This document shows positions 10,290 to 22,670 of a stretch of 64,000 nucleotides of DNA, piece after piece (within the stretch, counting starts at the first letter, position 1; each line of letters starts with the position of its first letter). Origin of the DNA: Tetrahymena elliotti 4EA (taxonomy: Eukaryota; Ciliophora; Oligohymenophorea; Hymenostomatida; Tetrahymenidae); the NCBI GenBank assembly GCA_000231825.2, contig JH720352.1, positions 413,547 through 477,546 on the forward strand. Reading direction: 5' to 3'. The notes below the pieces were generated by a model. It worked only from the letters and a program-made list of their open reading frames with translations, was not told where the DNA came from and ran no database searches. The translations under genes were made by a program, and so were the position numbers.

Positions 10290-13123
10290 TCAAATAATTT
10301 TTTGTAAGTCTTTAAGAGATTTATTTGAGAAGATGAATTCATAAACTAACTAGGTGTGTTTGTTAAGAAATTTATACTTTTAATAAGTAATGAAAGGTAT
10401 ATTCTTAACTTTGTACTTATAAAGCTTTGATAAAATAGTTGACTTGATTTTAGTATTTCTGTTTTCTAGAAGGGCAAAAGTATTAAAGTTAACTGAATCT
10501 TCAAAAGTGTCAATTTCATTCACATTTTGATTTTGATATTATTTATTGATTTATAATAATTCACTAACTAAATAATAATGGGTAGGGCCATTGATTTCTA
10601 CTACAATGTCTTCATTAATAAGGTAATCAATAGAAAAAATATCTTCCAAGAATAATTCTTGCTCTACATTTTTGAGTTGGGATTCAGTTGGGTTTTCCAA
10701 TTTATCTTATTAAATTAAATCTTTGAGAATTTATTTTTAGAATTCAGATATTTTACTAAATCCTGCTCTTATAAAGGCTTCTTTTAAATCAGTAATTTGT
10801 TGTTCGAAATGTTTACTAATTTTAATTTAATCTTTAAAAAAAGTTTAAATTAAAAAGTAGAACTGAATCTTTTCTTGGAGGGTTTTGTTTGGTTGAGAAT
10901 TGAATTACATGATGAAATCTGTGATCAATGACATATTTTCAATTGTACAAAACAGAGGTCTTTAAACAAGCTAGTAAAGTGGAGCTTCAGGTTAATTTTC
11001 TAATTTCAGCATATCCAAACTGCATTATATTTTTTGTTAATTGTTCATTTTCTCAAAGTGTTTATTTAAGTAAAAGTTTATTTAGTTTTTTGTTAGGATT
11101 TCCATTTCTAAAGGAAAGCTGCTATAAAATGATAAAATTTTTATAAATTCTTGGTGTTTAAGCTTTTAAATTTAATTATTTTGGTTAAGAGTGGTCTCAA
11201 GTAAATTCAAGAATGAGTAGTTCACAACACAAGACAGATACATAATTTTAAAGATATCTGCAATGTTCAAAAGGTTTAATTTATTTTGGTTTTCTACCTG
11301 ATTATTTTATTGAGATTTATTAGATTCATTCAAATTTTCATATCTTAGATTGTTGTTTAGGTAACTATTAAGAGAAGAAAGATAGTGAGTTGTGATAATG
11401 TTGTAAAAACTATTATAAAATGCTGCCTTTTAGTTGATGTTATTTTTGTAAATTTCTTTTTAAGTGAGTTATTCAACAAATTTAATGATAATATCTTTGT
11501 TTTTTATGTTTTGTTCAATCTAATGAATTAAACTTTCACTTGGAATCCCATTTAATTTTTTCACTCTAAAAACTGATAAAATTCTAATTAAATTATTAGG
11601 GTTTTATATTTTTCTCTTAATAAGTATTCCATCAAATACTTCTTCAGCTAAATAATTGCAAAGAATATCAATGCTTGATTTCTATACTAATTCATTTTCT
11701 ATTTTGTTAGTCTCATTGAAATTTCCTTAATCTTCTTCTTAGTTTTCTATGTCTATCCAGAATCTATAAAATTGATTTTCTTTGAATTATTATTTAAATT
11801 CACTAGCACTGTCTATTTTTTTAATTTAGATTGTTGATTGTTCTTAAATCTTTAAGATTCTATCCAAAATTTCTATCTAGATATCTAAGAGTTCTATTTC
11901 TTACTCAGTGTTTTCTATGTTTTCTGTTTATGAAACATTTTCTTATCTGACTAGATTTTTCTGAAGAGACAATAGCTGCATAAGAAAAGTGGTGCATTCA
12001 AAAATGTCAAAATTTAGTTTATTTAAAATTTTACTTTATGATAAAATTTCTGATTGGAATATTCTAGACAATGAAATTAGAATTTTTTGGTTTAAATAAA
12101 TATCTTTCTCTTAGTTTAATGATTTAAATTATTCCATCCATTCACTAAATATTCTTGAAAAAGTAGCTATAATCTAGCCGTTTTAACAACAGCAGAGAAT
12201 AGAAAAATTAAATAAATCTAAAGCTAAAATGATGTATTGCATGTAATTTTAAAGAAGATCTTTTTTTTTGTCTGAATCTATATTACTATCTTCTAATTAC
12301 TATTGTATTTTTTTTATTCTTAAATTTATAAAAAGCAATCTATTTAAAAGAATGTCTCCAATAAATTAGCATTCATTTGGTGTATATTCTCCTTATATCT
12401 TTAGGGGATTAATAATATTCTGCTTATCGTAAAGGGCAGAAGTAAATTCATTGAGTTAATTAGAAATTTTCTTAGACTCTTCTTAGAAAATCTTTTCATC
12501 TTTAATTGAATTGATCTCTCTTAATAAATATCTCGATGAAGATTAATTTTAATAAATCAAAGCAAGATTATCTTTAAAATAATTAAATCTCCCTAAATGC
12601 TATAAACTTTTTCCTTTAATAACTACTTTTTAAAATAATTTAATCATTTCTGTAGAATTTTAAGAATCTTTCCTTTATTAAAGTAATTCTTCTACTTGTT
12701 TGTTTAATTTGAAAATATAAATAAATAAATATCTCTTTAAATAGAAGTATTATTATCTCTCTATCTCTTTATCGAAGTTGCTTTTAATTCTATGTAAAAT
12801 AGTTAGCAAAATTTGATCCAAATTATCACTTTTTGATATTAATTACACAAGATATTATTATAAGAAAAGATCAAAATTAAGCAGGCTTTCAAGAAAAAAT
12901 GAATTAAAGAGTTAAAAATACTTCAAAACTAAGATTTCATTCAAAAATGAATGAATTCAATTATCAAAAATACCTCAAAAAATGAATGATTTTTGAAACA
13001 AATTAATAAATTAACCTATTCAAAAACAAAAGAGCAAATATAAATGTAGCTGTTTTGATAATTTATATGAATATATTTGTTTGGTTGCTTGTATCTGTGA
13101 ATGAATCTTGATATCTTTATCAT
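10290..13123 (-). CDS. RAP-domain protein, probably mitochondrial RNA metabolism
   Basis: Proposed exon 1 is 12974-13123 (50 codons). A 53-nt intron (GTATTT...GAAG) leads to one long exon at 10290-12920, giving about 926 aa. Most of the protein is Leu/Ile/Asn-rich and helical, as in RAP proteins, which usually carry degenerate helical repeats. Near the C-terminus, NEDIVVEINGPTHYY (Glu825-Pro829 core) followed by TKIKSTILSKLYKYKVKNIP is the RAP signature. RAP proteins act mostly on organellar RNA. The first exon MIKISRFIHRYKQPNKYIHI is basic with no acidic residue, fitting a mitochondrial presequence. Exon 1 is uncertain: a competing frame over 13000-13190 also looks coding but lacks an ATG. 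The main exon is secure. Confidence 0.75.
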
Positions 13124-13261
13124 CTTTGAGCAATTTTTTTAACTTATGAATAGTATTAAGAGTTAAAACCAAAAAGAATTTTTATAAACAATAATTAATC
13201 TAATAAAGTAGAAAAAGTACAAGCAAATTTAATAACAAATTCACAATAGCATTAAAATAAA
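13124..13261. promoter_or_regulatory. shared divergent promoter region between the RAP gene and LTV1
   Basis: Only 138 bp separate the proposed ATG of the RAP gene (- strand) from the ATG of LTV1 (+ strand), so both transcripts must start within or next to it. No specific motif is recognised. The 5' limit depends on the RAP exon 1 model. Confidence 0.4.
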
Positions 13262-15650
13262 ATGGGAAAAAAGAAAGACCAATTCATAGATAAAAATAAA
13301 GCCATCACTTTCAAGCTCTCTTATAGAGACAATGAAGATCCCTTCTTTTAGAAATAGCACCAAGGCGCTCCTGTTAATGTTGAAAGAGTTTTCGAAATTA
13401 AATCCATTCCTATGGATGACCATTTGACAGCAGAAGAAAGACAAAAAAGAGATAAGCTCCTTAGCTTGTTTACCCAAGAAGATTAGGGCATTTTTGAATA
13501 AAAGTAAAAGGAGTAACAAAATAATAAGTTTTGGATTCCTCCTGAAATTCGTAAAAAGTTAGCAGGTAAAGACCTCTGGATCGACTAATTAGCCTAGAAG
13601 TCTTAATTGTAGGAATAAGAAGTTGAGGATTATGAAGTCGAAGAATTAGAAGAAGTTGAAGAAATTGAAGGAAACGAAGATGAAGTCGAAGAATTTACTG
13701 AAGAAGAAGAGGAAGAAGAAGAAGAAATTCCCACTGAAAAAAAACCAGTTAAAAAAGCTTAAAAAACTAAAGAAGAATAAAAATAAGATGAAGACGATGA
13801 TCAAAATGCTGACACAGGTAGTGAAGATTACTCTTATGATGGAGAAGACGATTAAGAAGATGAAGAAGAATAAAAGCAAAAAGAAAAAAAGGAGGATGAT
13901 GTCCCCCAAAAGAAGATTGAAGACTTGACATCTTAAGATTTCCCTGACTTCAAATATGTAAAAATTTAACTATTATTATATTAATTTAGTTGATTCAAAG
14001 CCAATAATACAAAATAACTATTTGATTAGTGTTTTAAAAGAGGTTTGATTTTAACCCTACTATCAAAATTTTTTGTTTGTCTTTTTTTGATAAATTCAAT
14101 CCTTGAGTAAATTATTAAATTAATTATTTTGCTTTTTATAAACAGAAAGATTTAGTTCAAAAGAAAATTGTTGAAGACAATATCATTCCAAAGTATGAAA
14201 AACTCACATTCTCCAAAGATGTTAAATTCAAAAAATTCAATGAATATGGTTTACCTGCCAGCAACTTCGATTACTCTAAATATTTCGTCTAACCAAGTAA
14301 ATAATCATATTATGTTTGAATATAAATTGAATAGATGTTAAATTAACAGGTTAATAGAATGAAGGTGTAGTTGAAGCTGTTTTGCTTGCAAATTATAAGA
14401 CTGCTCCCAAGCTTAAGGAAGATATTGATTATGAGTATGAAGAAATGACTGAAGAATAGAGGGAAGTTTTTGATGCTTTAAATTATGATTATGATGATGA
14501 TGCTTATGAATAATTAGAAGATGACTTCGTTTAGATTGCGAACGATGGAGAATAAGCCATTGTTTAGGATTTATTAGAAGAAGAAATAGAAGAATAAGTA
14601 ACAGGTTAGAAAAAGAAAAAAGTTAAAGGTAAAAAAATTAACTTCACCTTTGATGAAGAAGGAAAGATCCAGCTTGAGTTAGAAAAGCCAAAGACTAAAA
14701 AGGTTGTAAAGAAAGTCATAAAGAAGTATACTTAAAAAGACAGCAAACCTGGTAAAGACACTATTACTGAAGAGGACAAATAATTTGAAAAGGCTATGAA
14801 AGAAATGGAAGACAGTTATGATGAAAATAACTACAATGGCAGCAGCGATGAGGATTATGATGTTCCTGAATTAAAAGAAGGTATTCTTACTGGTGAAGGT
14901 TTCAATAAAATTTTAGATGAACATATTGCTGGCATGTCTTAATAAGAAAGAGAATAAGCTAATTTAGAATAAAAAAAGAGTAAGAAAGTTAATGTAGAAT
15001 TTGAGGAAAAATAAAAGGAAAGACTTGAGAAATATGAAGGTTATATCAAACCTGAAGAAATTGTTACTCGTAAAATTTACTAAGTTGTACCAATTGAAAA
15101 AGATAACGCCCTTAAGAGTTACTTAGAGAGAGAATAAATTAGAGAAACTAATCCTAATTATGAAGAAAACTTTGATAGACCTGAAGCTGAATTTAAATTA
15201 GATGAAACTATTGCAACTAAGAATTTCTCTTTCAGTAGAGTTCATGAAAATCTTACTGTTATTGGAGGTAATGATATCAGCTTGAGCAAAAGTAAAAAAT
15301 ATAGACCTCTTAAACATGCTGATGAAGATGAAAATAAGGCTAAAGAAAAAGAAGTTGAACAAATCTCAGAAAATGAAGAAGAATAAGAAGAAGATGAAGA
15401 AGATAAAGATCCCTTAAAAATTAGATCTTATGAACTCTCTAAGAAAATCTCTAAAGGCGAAACTAAGGAAGAAAAAGCTGCGAGAAAATAAGCCTTAAAA
15501 GAATTTAAAGATGCCAGAAAGCAAAAGAAAAAATTATTCAAAGAAGGTTTTGAAGCATTAGCTAAAGAACACCAAAGCAAATTCCAAAACCGTACTAATC
15601 ATCATAATATTCAAAATGTTAAGGGTATTTCAATTAAATAAATGATGTGA
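13262..15650 (+). CDS. LTV1: LTV1-like 40S ribosomal subunit biogenesis factor
   Basis: Exons 13262-13957, 14146-14296 and 14350-15650 are all in phase and give 715 aa. The N-terminus MGKKKDQFIDKNKAITFKLS, the central FNEYGLPASNFDYSKYF (residues 263-279) and the basic C-terminal helix (ARKQALKEFKDARKQKKKLF) follow the LTV1 layout. LTV1 binds the late pre-40S particle at its head and beak and leaves on phosphorylation before export or maturation. Long Glu/Asp runs at about residues 130-215 and a second acidic block near 640-655 make the protein longer than yeast or human LTV1 (about 460-475 aa). Start context is A-rich. Acidic homopolymer codons are mainly GAA. Introns are 188 and 53 nt. Confidence 0.85.
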
Positions 15651-16050
15651 TATTTAGCACTAATTCATCTTAAAATAAATCACTTAATAAATAAATATTA
15701 CAAATATCATTCATTCATACATACATCATATATAAATCAAATTATTTTAATAATTAATATCTTCAAAGTATTATTTTCCTTTTAATGTATTACATATTCT
15801 ATACATATTCTACTTATTATTAGGCCTTTTCATTTACCTATTAATTATCATTTAAATTTTATTTTTCTTCTGAAATACCTTACAACTAATAATTAATAAA
15901 CTCAAAACATTTTCTGAGAATTATTTTTTGTATTTTAAAAGAGGGTTTTGTGTAATATTATATCTAAAAAAAGTTAATTACATAAAATATGAAATATGTA
16001 TTAAATGAATTAAATAAATTAAATAGAATATTTTTTGTTTTCTTATTTAT
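15651..16050. other. intergenic, shared 3' flank of the zinc-finger array
   Basis: No gene is seen. Sequence from about 15900 (TTTTTTGTATTTTAAAAGAG onward) resembles 19130-19270, the 3' flank of array copy B, so the duplicated unit extends beyond the coding region. Confidence 0.5.
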
Positions 16051-17455
16051 TCATTCCTATTAAGGATAGCTTTAATGTTTAGGTTTTCTGCCTTATTTAG
16101 TGTCTGATAACACTTAGTAATCAGATGATTTCTAATCTGTGCCGTGACATTTTTTCACATGATTTTTAAGACCACTACGATGTGCATAGCGTATATTACA
16201 TTTCTTGCAAGTATTAGCTAGACTGTAGGCACCTTCAATGGTTTCATAAGCTTTTAGTTATGCTTTACTTAGTTATTTTATGCATAAGTNNNNNNNNNNN
16301 NNNNNNNNNNNNNNNNNNNNNNNNNNNNNNNNNNNNNNNNNNNNNNNNNNNNNNNNNNNNNNNNNNNNNNNNNNNNNNNNNNNNNNNNNNNNNNNNNNNN
16401 NNNNNNNNNNNNNNNNNNNNNNNNNNNNNNNNNNNNNNNNNNNNNNNNNNNNNNNNNNNNNNNNNNNNNNNNNNNNNNNNNNNNNNNNNNNNNNNNNNNN
16501 NNNNNNNNNNNNNNNNNNNNNNNNNNNNNNNNNNNNNNNNNNNNNNNNNNNNNNNNNNNNNNNNNNNNNNNNNNNNNNNNNNNNNNNNNNNNNNNNNNNN
16601 NNNNNNNNNNNNNNNNNNNNNNNNNNNNNNNNNNNNNNNNNNNNNNNNNNNNNNNNNNNNNNNNNNNNNNNNNNNNNNNNNNNNNNNNNNNNNNNNNNNN
16701 NNNNNNNNNNNNNNNNNNNNNNNNNNNNNNNNNNNNNNNNNNNNAGGACAATTATCTCTAGATTTAGGTTTACCTTTCATTTTTTTACTTTTTTTTATTG
16801 GTTTTTGCTGAGGTAAACTCAATTTATTTTCATTATCAGATTTGTTAGAGCAATTCACAAAAGGATTAGTATGGCTGTCATTATCTTCAAATTTTTGTTA
16901 ACTGGAAGGAGAAGCATTAGAGTTTAAGCAAATATTTTTTTCTTGGGGTTGGTCGCCATATTTTTCTTCTTAAGTTTCTAACTCTATATTTTAGTTGTTT
17001 TGTGATAAACGATCATGAGAATTTTAGGGAGAATAGGCTTCATTTTGGATATAATTGTTTTTTTCTTCTTCCATTTGTTCTTAACTAAAAACAGATATAT
17101 TATTTTCTTCCTAAATAGCTTCCTCTTCACTTATGGCAAAGTTCTATTTTTAATCAATTCCAAGTTGCGTAATTTAGTTGTTTTATTATGTATAATCTGA
17201 ATACATTTATTAAGAATAACTTTTACTTAGGAAGTGCTGGATATTTTCTGATTCACTTTAGACAATAAATGGTGATAATTAATTTGAAATTTAGGTAGAT
17301 TCAGGTATCTTGTTTTCATGAAAATAGCTGCCTAGTTTTTCTAGACCTTCAATAAATTTTGAATCAGATATGTATTCTTTAGAGATATTTTCTTCATCAG
17401 ATGAGAAAGGAGATTCATTTTGTAAAATTGGAGAATAAAAATTATTTGTACTCAT
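16051..17455 (-). CDS. C2H2 zinc-finger array gene, copy A, interrupted by assembly gap
   Basis: The frame starts at ATG 17455-17453 (MSTNNFYSPILQNESPFSSD) and is open into the gap at 16744, ending there with a Lys-rich stretch (KKMKGKPKSRD). Beyond the gap, 16288-16051 encodes TCKKCNIRYAHRSGLKNHVKKCH (a Cys-X2-Cys-X12-His-X4-His finger) and a GRKPK tail, ending at TGA 16053-16051. The gap hides about 150 codons' worth of sequence, so frame continuity is unproven. The KPKSRD block just before the gap resembles the GRPKSK tail of copies D and E, so two genes could have been collapsed here. The likely role is DNA binding in the nucleus, by analogy only. Confidence 0.6.
16290..16744. other. assembly gap (455 N)
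   Basis: A run of N within array copy A. ORFs spanning it are artefacts. Confidence 1.
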
Positions 17456-18420
17456 TTTTTTGTTAGTTTTTTATTTGTAATATTTTATTTTTAATTATTT
17501 ATTATATTAAATCTTTGATTGATCCTTACAGGAAAAAGCTGAAATTGTACAAATCAAATTAAAATAGAAAAACTCTATTTGTGGAATTAATAGATTAAGA
17601 AAAGAAAAGGTAGCTACAGAAGTTAATACAATTTAATTAAAATAGAAAAGTGTATCTGGAATTAATAGATAAAATTTACCTGTTTTTAAAATTCAAAAGA
17701 TATACTACAGATTATGATTTAATAGTAGAATCTTATTGTTAAAATCAAAAGTAAAAACATTTTATTTAAAAATTTTAAGAGTGTAATTCACTTGTCATTA
17801 ATCCAAAAAGCTAATATTCAATTAGTTAGCTTAACTAAAATCGATAGAATATCTGGAAATAATCAAAAGTTTAATAAAAAACATTTTTCTTTTATGAGAA
17901 ATTTATCTGAGGTGAATAATTGATCAATACATCATTAAAAAATAAAGAAAAAGAATTTAATTAAAAAACAAACTATATCCGAAATTAATAGATTAAAAAA
18001 AGAAAAGATAGCTCTTTTTAAAACTCAAAAATTATATCTCTTAATTACATACATATTAAGATTAAATGGGAGTAGAATCTAATTGGGAATGAAAAATATA
18101 AGAATTTTATTTCAAAATTTTATTAGTCTAAGTAATTAATCCAAAAAGCTAATATTAGATTAATTAGCTTTCCTAAGATGAAATAGAAGGTATATCTGGA
18201 AATAATTGTCAGTCTGCCTTAAATATAAATACAAAAGGGGTTTGTTTTTCTTTTTTTCAGATTAGAGTTTTAAAAGTAGAATTTCAAACAAAAATCTACC
18301 TTGAAAAATAATAAAGAAAACTACACACTATATTATTTTCATAGAAAAATTGAAAAGAGAAAGCTGATAATTTATTTGGAGATCTTTGATCAAATCATTA
18401 ATTTGTTTTTTCCCTTCTCT
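17456..18420. other. gene-free AT-rich spacer with homology to 27500-28000
   Basis: No coding frame is supported. Short blocks, such as ATATCTGGAAATAAT near 18195 and CTTAAATATAAATACAAAA near 18215, recur near 27720-27770. This suggests the segmental duplication that produced the pseudogene at 18469-18990 extends leftwards in degraded form. Confidence 0.4.
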
Positions 18421-18468
18421 GAATCTAAAATTTAAACTAATATTTCAAGTGTAAATAGTCTTTTTTCT

Positions 18469-18990
18469 AAAGGAAGTAGCTATGGAGATCTTTTAGGAGT
18501 AAGAATTTGAATGCTTTGAATTCCTTGATCTCTTTTTAAATGCATTTTCCTAGCATTTATCAATTTATAATTTTGTCTTTTCCATTTCTAGGATAGCATT
18601 TTAAAGCTCTTAAACTTCTTAAGATGGCCATCTTTCTTTCATTTCTTGTATTCTATTTGTATTCTAGATTGAATGAATAAGACTTAAACTTTTTTTTGAT
18701 TTTCATTTTTAATTTAAATTCGTTTTTGTTAATTTTACTTTGCTGGATGTGTATTAAATCTTTTAGATAATAGGGAAGATCAGTAAAAGAATCTTTTAGA
18801 TTATAGGGAAGATTAGTAAAAGAATCTTTTGATGTGTTTTGCTAATCTAACTTCACTACCAAAATTGCTTTTTATATTATCATTTCTAAGCAATGATCGG
18901 CGTTAAACATTTGATGGTATTAGTGGAATAATAATTTTATTTTTATTTTATTTCGTTTATTCAGCTAAACTGAATTCTCTGGGCCTAAAA
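18469..18990 (-). pseudogene. rearranged copy of the coiled-coil gene exon 3 plus kinesin 3' end
   Basis: Positions 18469 to about 18690 match 28513-28720 (last exon and part of intron 2 of the coiled-coil gene). The sequence then jumps to match 29285-29550 (the 3' part of the kinesin last exon and the short spacer). Exons 1-2 of the coiled-coil gene are missing. The copy has point changes and a tandem duplication of about 36 bp near 18757-18832, so it encodes nothing useful. It is a dead duplicate placed about 10 kb from its source, inside the zinc-finger array. Confidence 0.8.
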
Positions 18991-19284
18991 ATAGGAAATT
19001 ACTATGTCTAGCGTAACTAAAAAACATCAGAAAAATGTTTGACCTATTTTGACAAAAAATTATAACTTATATTAAAAATTTGTCTTAGATTGATTGGAAT
19101 AAACTTATTTTAGAATTTTTACAGTTTTGTGTATTAATTTTTTGTATTTAAAAAGAGTTGTGTAAAATATATTATCTAAAAAAAGTTAAATAAATAAAAA
19201 TATGAAACATGAATTAAATTAATTAAATAAATAACTTGAGTTAATATATTAGATAATATATTTTTGTTTTCATAATTATTCATT

Positions 19285-20015
19285 TCATATTTCATGAAAG
19301 AATTAATTGTTGCTTAATAATTTAGGTTTTCTGCCTAACTTAGTGTTTGGTTACACATATAAATCAGATGTTTTTTGATTTGGGTGGTATTTTTTGACAT
19401 GATTAGTAATACTGCTATGAGCTGCATAGGATTTTTTGCATTCCTTGCAAGTATAAGCTTCACTATAGGCATTTTTATTTTTTTAGCTAAAATCAATTTT
19501 TTTTAGCATGAGTTGTTGTTATTAAGATAGTTTATAGGTTGGTAATTACATTAATTATTGTTAGAATAATTAACAAAAGAATCTGTAAGAATATATTCAA
19601 GTTGACTCTGCACAAATTGTTATTAAAAGATAGGGTATGAATTAAAGTTTAAGCAAATGTCTATTTGTTCACATCGATTGCAATTTTATTCATACTAAAT
19701 TTCAAATAAGATGTATTAGTTGTCATATTATGAGTGATCATAGCCTTGCTAATCAGATTAGAATTCACTTAAGCAGTTTTAGATACTATCTGAGTGACTT
19801 TAATAGGTAGGTTATTAGTCTTCTGGTTTACCTTATTAAGAATCTAAGGTCAAGTCATTCAAATTATTGCAAATGAAATTCTCATTCAGCAATTTTAGAT
19901 TTTATTAAAATCTCTTAGGTGCATCCTCCTCATCTAATTCAAGCTATAAACACTCATCATTATAAAAGTCATCTTCAGTGATTTAATTTTCAGGTTATGA
20001 AATATTTAGGCTCAT
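19285..20015 (-). pseudogene. C2H2 zinc-finger array gene, copy B, frameshifted
   Basis: ATG 20015-20013 begins MSLNISQPENQITEDDFYND and stays open to about 19490. The finger TCKECKKSYAAHSSITNHVKKYH and tail LGRKPKLL follow in a different frame, ending at TGA 19287-19285. Against copy D, copy B lacks 15 nt and has a homopolymer of 7 T (19478-19484) where D has 8, which shifts the frame just before the finger. No GT..AG intron I tried restores it. It is either a young pseudogene or a homopolymer sequencing or assembly error. All finger ligands are intact. Confidence 0.65.
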
Positions 20016-20867
20016 TGTTTGTTTTTTTATTTGTTAGTTATTTAGTTTTTTGGTATTATTTATTACATTTAGTTTGGTTGGTTTCGATACTGTTTTCAAT
20101 GAATATCTTAATGAAAACTATTAAAAAAACTATTTTCTAATTTTAATTAAATTAAATCATGATAGAAAATCATTAATTAAGTGAAAACAGTTGATTTATC
20201 TCATATTTAAGTAAAATAATAACTAAAATAGAAAATTAAAAAATTACTTAAAAATAGTCATTACAATCTCTCAAATAGAAACCTTCATTTTAAGGATTAA
20301 AAATTGAGATGATACTAATCTTAAAATTACGAAATGTTTTTAAGATTAAATTTGCCTATTAATAGGTTCAATTAAGTCAGAAATTAGTTAAAATATCTAT
20401 CTGCTATATACAATCTATCATGTCAACCAGAGCTTTTTTCATTTCCAGAATTATTCTCCAGAAAGAATAGATTTTTTGATTTGTAAGAAGAAGAGCTTAA
20501 ATGAAAAACCAAATATTTTGAATCTTAAAGAATATTTGTTCCAAAACTTAAAAAGAGCCTTCTTCTCATTATAATAGATTAAAAATACATCAAAAATTTA
20601 AAAAATCAATTATAAAATTAGAAAATGATGATAAAAGGAATTATTTTCAAAAAAGAGTTGAAAAGGAGAGAAGCAATTAAGAAAAATTTGTGCAATAATT
20701 AAGTAAAAATTAAGTAGACACTTAAATATAAAAGTGATCCAAGTAAAACCAATGATACATATTTATAAGGAAAGTATCTAGTAAGTATTAATTCAAAATA
20801 CAATAGATTTAAAATGAAGAAACTAAATCAATCTTTTTATTGTTATCTTTGATTATGATATAAATTA
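20016..20867. other. gene-free spacer between array copies B and C
   Basis: AT-rich with no supported frame. It includes the 5' flank of copy B, which shares a TTATTTGTTAG-type leader with the other copies. Confidence 0.4.
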
Positions 20868-21075
20868 ATACTCTTCAATTTAAGATTTAGGTTTTCTCCC
20901 TTTTATCATTTTTGGCTACACATAAAAATCATAAGCTTATTAATTAAAAACAATAATTTTTAACATGGTTAATTAATTGCTCCAAAAAGATTTGAATAGG
21001 AATTACTGCATATATTACAAGTATAAGCTTTAATCTATAAGCGTATTTGCTTTTAAGGCTTTTTGCATTGACAAC
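20868..21075 (-). pseudogene. C2H2 zinc-finger array gene, copy C, decayed remnant
   Basis: Recognisable pieces are AYTC followed by a degenerate Cys-X2-Cys (TCNICSNSY), NHVKNY in another frame, and GRKPKS at the end. The His half of the finger is out of frame with the Cys half, and no N-terminal coding region comparable to D or E is found upstream. It is a dead copy. Confidence 0.7.
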
Positions 21076-21767
21076 TCATTTACTTTTGTAGAGAGCTATC
21101 TTTAATCATTCTTATTCTGGCATTAATTTAATGATTTTTTATTTTTATGAGATATGTCTTAGATCTATTATGATTAATTACTGTTCTTACCCATGCTATT
21201 CTTAGTTTTTCGTATCTATCTTTTTAGAAAAAACATGGTGTCAACTATAATTTAAAAAGACAATACTATTTCTCCTTTCTAATTAAAAATAAATTTTTAA
21301 TTTGCTACATTATTAATAAATTAAAAAGTTTTTTAATGACTGTGCAATAAAATATCTTGTTAAATTATATTCTCTCAAATAATAAAGTGAAATATAAAAG
21401 AATACTGACAACGAATAAATATTATAAATGTGTTGTAAAGGAAATCTAAAGTGATAAATAGAATTAATTAAAATTGAAATCTTAGAATTATTATTGAAGA
21501 AAATCATCAATTTTGAAAAAAATAAAAGAATCAGTCTAATAAAATCAAATTTTATTTTTCAGATAAAAAACATGATTTTATTAAAACTATTGAGTGCGAG
21601 AAACAATTTTCGATAATAAGGTAACAATTCTATTTTTAAAAGATGATTTAATGGAAATTTGAATTAATAAAGATAAAAAAATTATATACATTAAATATGT
21701 AATATATATTGAATGAATTAAATAAACTAGAATTAAATCATTCTTCTACTTTTGCTTTCTGAAATAT
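21076..21767. other. gene-free spacer between copies C and D
   Basis: AT-rich and no frame is supported. The stop-poor minus frame at 21313-21510 has no similarity to the array genes. Confidence 0.4.
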
Positions 21768-22670
21768 TCATTTTTAGAAAGACTAAGCATTCTTTTTAGA
21801 TTTAGGTCTACCTAACTTTCTGTTTGGTTTAACTTGCAACTCCCATGTTTCTTTTCCAAGGTGATTAGTTTTGACATGATTAGTTATACCAGCATGACTA
21901 GCATAGGCTGTTTAGCATTCCTTACAAGTATAAGCGTCGCAGTAGGCATTTTTATTTTTTTTAATTGCTTTTTGTTTAGCAGGACTCAATTTTTTTAGAC
22001 ATAAGTTATTGCTAGATATGTTCATAGTTGTAGGATTGTGTTAATTGTTAGAACAATTAACAATAGGATTAATAAGGCTACCTGTAATTTGGTTGTTAGC
22101 TTCAAGTTTTTATTAAATGGAAGGAGAAACATTAGCATTTAAGCAAATATATTGTTCTTGATATTGGCCACAACATTATTCTTATTAAGTTTCAAACTCC
22201 TAATTTTGGTTGTTTTGTTATAAGTGATCATAACAATGTTAGGCCTATTAGGTTTGATTTTGGAAGTTATAGTTATTTTATCCCACTTGTACTTAAGTTT
22301 AAGGACATAGATTAGTGTTTAAGCAAGTGACGAGTCCTTCACTTTGATCACAGATTTATTCTAAATAAATTTCTTCTTCCATATCTTAGTTATTTGATTA
22401 TGGATAATCACAACATGATTAATAAGATTTGCTTTCACTTAGTAAGCCCTAGTTATTTTCTGATTTACTTTAGTCAACAAAAGTCTAATCTTAAAATTAG
22501 GTAGATTCACTTATATTGTTTTCAGAGTAAAACTTATCTAGTTCTTATAGATTTTTAGTGATTCTCAAATCATCAATTTATTTTTATAATTATGCAAATT
22601 AACATTCTTCTTCTTAGAAACCCTCTTCACTATATTAACGTTGAAATAATTAAAAATTGTAGTTATTCAT
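21768..22670 (-). CDS. C2H2 zinc-finger array gene, copy D, intact
   Basis: Intronless, 300 aa, ATG 22670-22668 to TGA 21770-21768. The N-terminal ~235 residues are acidic and Gln/Asn/Cys-rich (MNNYNFQLFQRQYSEEGF), with two related segments containing CLN motifs (TCLNTN, ICLNAN). Then come a Lys-rich linker (KQKAIKKNKNAY), one finger TCKECQTAYASHAGITNHVK...H (Cys-X2-Cys-X12-His-X4-His) and the basic tail KLGRPKSKK, which resembles an AT-hook core. The layout suggests a DNA-binding nuclear protein with a flexible acidic arm. That is inference from composition. Best-preserved member with copy E, so useful as the family reference. Confidence 0.8.

Noticed and set aside
13646..13928. Lys-rich plus frame and Phe-rich minus frame
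   Set aside because: Both are shadows of the acidic GAA-rich stretch of LTV1 read in other frames.
16260..16858. Long ORFs on both strands across the N run
   Set aside because: The gap contains no stops by construction. Only the flanking real bases of copy A carry evidence.
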